Source of the DNA: Nocardioides daejeonensis
GTDB lineage: Bacteria; Actinomycetota; Actinomycetes; Propionibacteriales; Nocardioidaceae
NCBI RefSeq assembly: GCF_003194585.1
Contig: NZ_QHKZ01000008.1
Coordinates: 62,001 to 126,000 of the forward strand
Direction of reading: 5' to 3'
Length of the DNA stretch: 64,000 nucleotides
Part shown: piece by piece, positions 63,095 to 64,000 of the stretch
How the letters are laid out: each line of letters begins with the position of its first letter
Numbering within the stretch: the stretch's first letter is position 1
Made by a program: the position numbers and the translations under genes
Notes under the pieces: generated by a model
Seen by the model: the letters and a program-made list of their open reading frames with translations, nothing else
Database searches by the model: none
What the model was told of the DNA's origin: nothing

Positions 63095-63802
63095 GTGTCC
63101 GGCAACAGATTCCTGGATCTGGCCCAAGGGGCGTTGGCCGGGCGAGGCTTCGAGCTCCGCCGCCATCACGCCGCGCGCCGGCAGCGGATCTTCGCCGCCC
63201 GGGGCGTCGATCTCGTCCTCGACGTGGGCGCCGCCCGCGGCGGCTACGGCACCCAGCTACGTCGCTTCGGCTACACCGGGCGGATCGTCTCCTTCGAACC
63301 GCTGGCCGATGCCTACGCCGATCTCTCCCGTGCGATCGAGGCAGATCCGGCCTGGCAGGCACACCGGACCGCGCTCGGCGCCGAGGCCGGCACCGCGACC
63401 ATCAACGTGGCCTCCAACTCCGACTCGAGCTCGCTGCTGCCGATGCTCGACGCGCACCGGGCGGCGGCGCCGCAGGTCGGCTACGTCGGCACCCAGACCG
63501 TGACCATCTCCCGACTGGACGACCTGGCGCAGGAGGCGCTGGGCGCGGCCACGACGCCGTACCTGAAGATCGACACGCAGGGCTTCGAGCGCGGCGTCCT
63601 TGCCGGGGCTCCGGAGACGCTGCGTCAGGTGGTGGGGCTCCAGCTGGAGCTGTCGTTCGTGCCGCTCTACGACGGTGGGATGACCGTCGACGAGGCCGTC
63701 GCCTGGGCCTACGGCGAGGGGTTCCACCTGGTCGGGATCGAGCAGGGCTACACCGCCCCCAGCGGTGAGATCCTTCAGGTCGACGGGGTTTTCTGGCGTT
63801 GA
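63095..63802 (+). CDS. FkbM-family methyltransferase
   Basis: 235 residues from GTG 63095; a GTG at 63080 is in frame. SAM-binding VLDVGAARGGYGTQLRRFG and YLKIDTQGFERGVLAGA with LQLELSFVPLYDGG. Close to the protein at 60876 in layout. It is followed by the acetyltransferase-like gene, so the group is probably part of a surface-glycan locus continuing to the right. Confidence 0.87.
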   Translation: MSGNRFLDLAQGALAGRGFELRRHHAARRQRIFAARGVDLVLDVGAARGGYGTQLRRFGYTGRIVSFEPLADAYADLSRAIEADPAWQAHRTALGAEAGTATINVASNSDSSSLLPMLDAHRAAAPQVGYVGTQTVTISRLDDLAQEALGAATTPYLKIDTQGFERGVLAGAPETLRQVVGLQLELSFVPLYDGGMTVDEAVAWAYGEGFHLVGIEQGYTAPSGEILQVDGVFWR

Positions 63803-63839
63803 GCGTGGCTGCCCGAACGGGCGTGCAGAGAGGGTTCCC

Positions 63840-64000
63840 ATGGCGTTGACCGGTTCCGACGGCTACTCCTACACCCAGCTGGTCTTCTCCGACCTGGAGC
63901 GGTACCGCCCAGGGCAGCGGCCGAGCTGGCCCAGCGTGCTGATGCGGTGCCTCAGCAATCCGGGCATGGTCGCCTCCCTGGTGCTGCGCGCCCAGCAGAA
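63840..64000 (+). CDS. serine acetyltransferase-like (hexapeptide) enzyme, cut by window edge
   Basis: 53 codons visible from ATG 63840, preceded by AGAGGG. The start YTQLVFSDLERYRPGQRPSW followed by LMRCLSNPGMVASLVLRAQQ matches the helical N-terminus of CysE/colanic-acid-type acetyltransferases. The catalytic hexapeptide part lies outside the window, so the assignment rests on this short segment. Confidence 0.55.
   Translation, partial: MALTGSDGYSYTQLVFSDLERYRPGQRPSWPSVLMRCLSNPGMVASLVLRAQQ

Overview
The window is high-GC DNA with compact, often overlapping genes (ATGA, GTGA and TGATG junctions). It looks like an actinobacterial chromosome, most likely Nocardioidaceae or a relative. Lineage markers are mycothiol synthase, an orphan GlnR-type regulator, a MarP-type periplasmic protease, a six-gene Mce locus, an NDMA-type alcohol dehydrogenase, an FprB-type ferredoxin-NADP reductase and a GlxR/Crp-like regulator. 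No rRNA, tRNA, CRISPR array or insertion sequence was found.

Layout. 1-7.4 kb: an ArsA-type ATPase cut by the window edge, then an ABC exporter (FtsX permease plus ATPase), a NarL/DesK-type two-component system and an MFS transporter, all on the minus strand. 7.6-16 kb: a housekeeping block resembling Mycobacterium tuberculosis Rv3669-Rv3680 (DUF4177, RidA, NUDIX, MBL hydrolase, NhaA, holin-like protein, MarP, NUDIX, TlpA-like, Nth, Crp). 16-18.7 kb: an odd sulfotransferase-like protein, an NTF2-like protein behind a KstR-like operator, and an ECF sigma factor with a membrane partner.

18.7-35.2 kb is a catabolic island. It encodes a double-domain CoA-transferase, two crotonases, an SDR, a ferredoxin-type oxygenase reductase, an acyl-CoA ligase, a ferredoxin reductase, a Rieske oxygenase, a two-GNAT protein, an aldehyde dehydrogenase, a 3Fe-4S ferredoxin, a cytochrome P450, an SCP2-like protein and an NDMA-type alcohol dehydrogenase. 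Its promoters share an AT-rich palindrome, CTAA-N5-TTAG, that stands out in this GC-rich DNA; no regulator for it is encoded here. 35.3-49.2 kb is a Mce importer operon: a 30-residue leader ORF, two YrbE permeases, its own ATPase, six Mce proteins, an MMPL/RND protein and a PpiC-type isomerase. 49.2-53.7 kb adds FprB, a thiolase-like protein without catalytic residues and a canonical thiolase. Together these genes suggest uptake, oxygenation and CoA-dependent breakdown of a hydrophobic isoprenoid- or steroid-like compound; the substrate is unknown.

53.7-64 kb holds a 31-residue membrane peptide, a deleted patatin-like pseudogene, a sigma/anti-sigma set facing a DoxX-like/FolE/reductase operon across a mirrored promoter pair, an F420-dependent NADP reductase homologue, mshD, glnR and a MoaD/ThiS protein. 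It ends with three FkbM methyltransferases, a thioredoxin-like protein and the start of an acetyltransferase-like gene, probably the edge of a surface-glycan locus.
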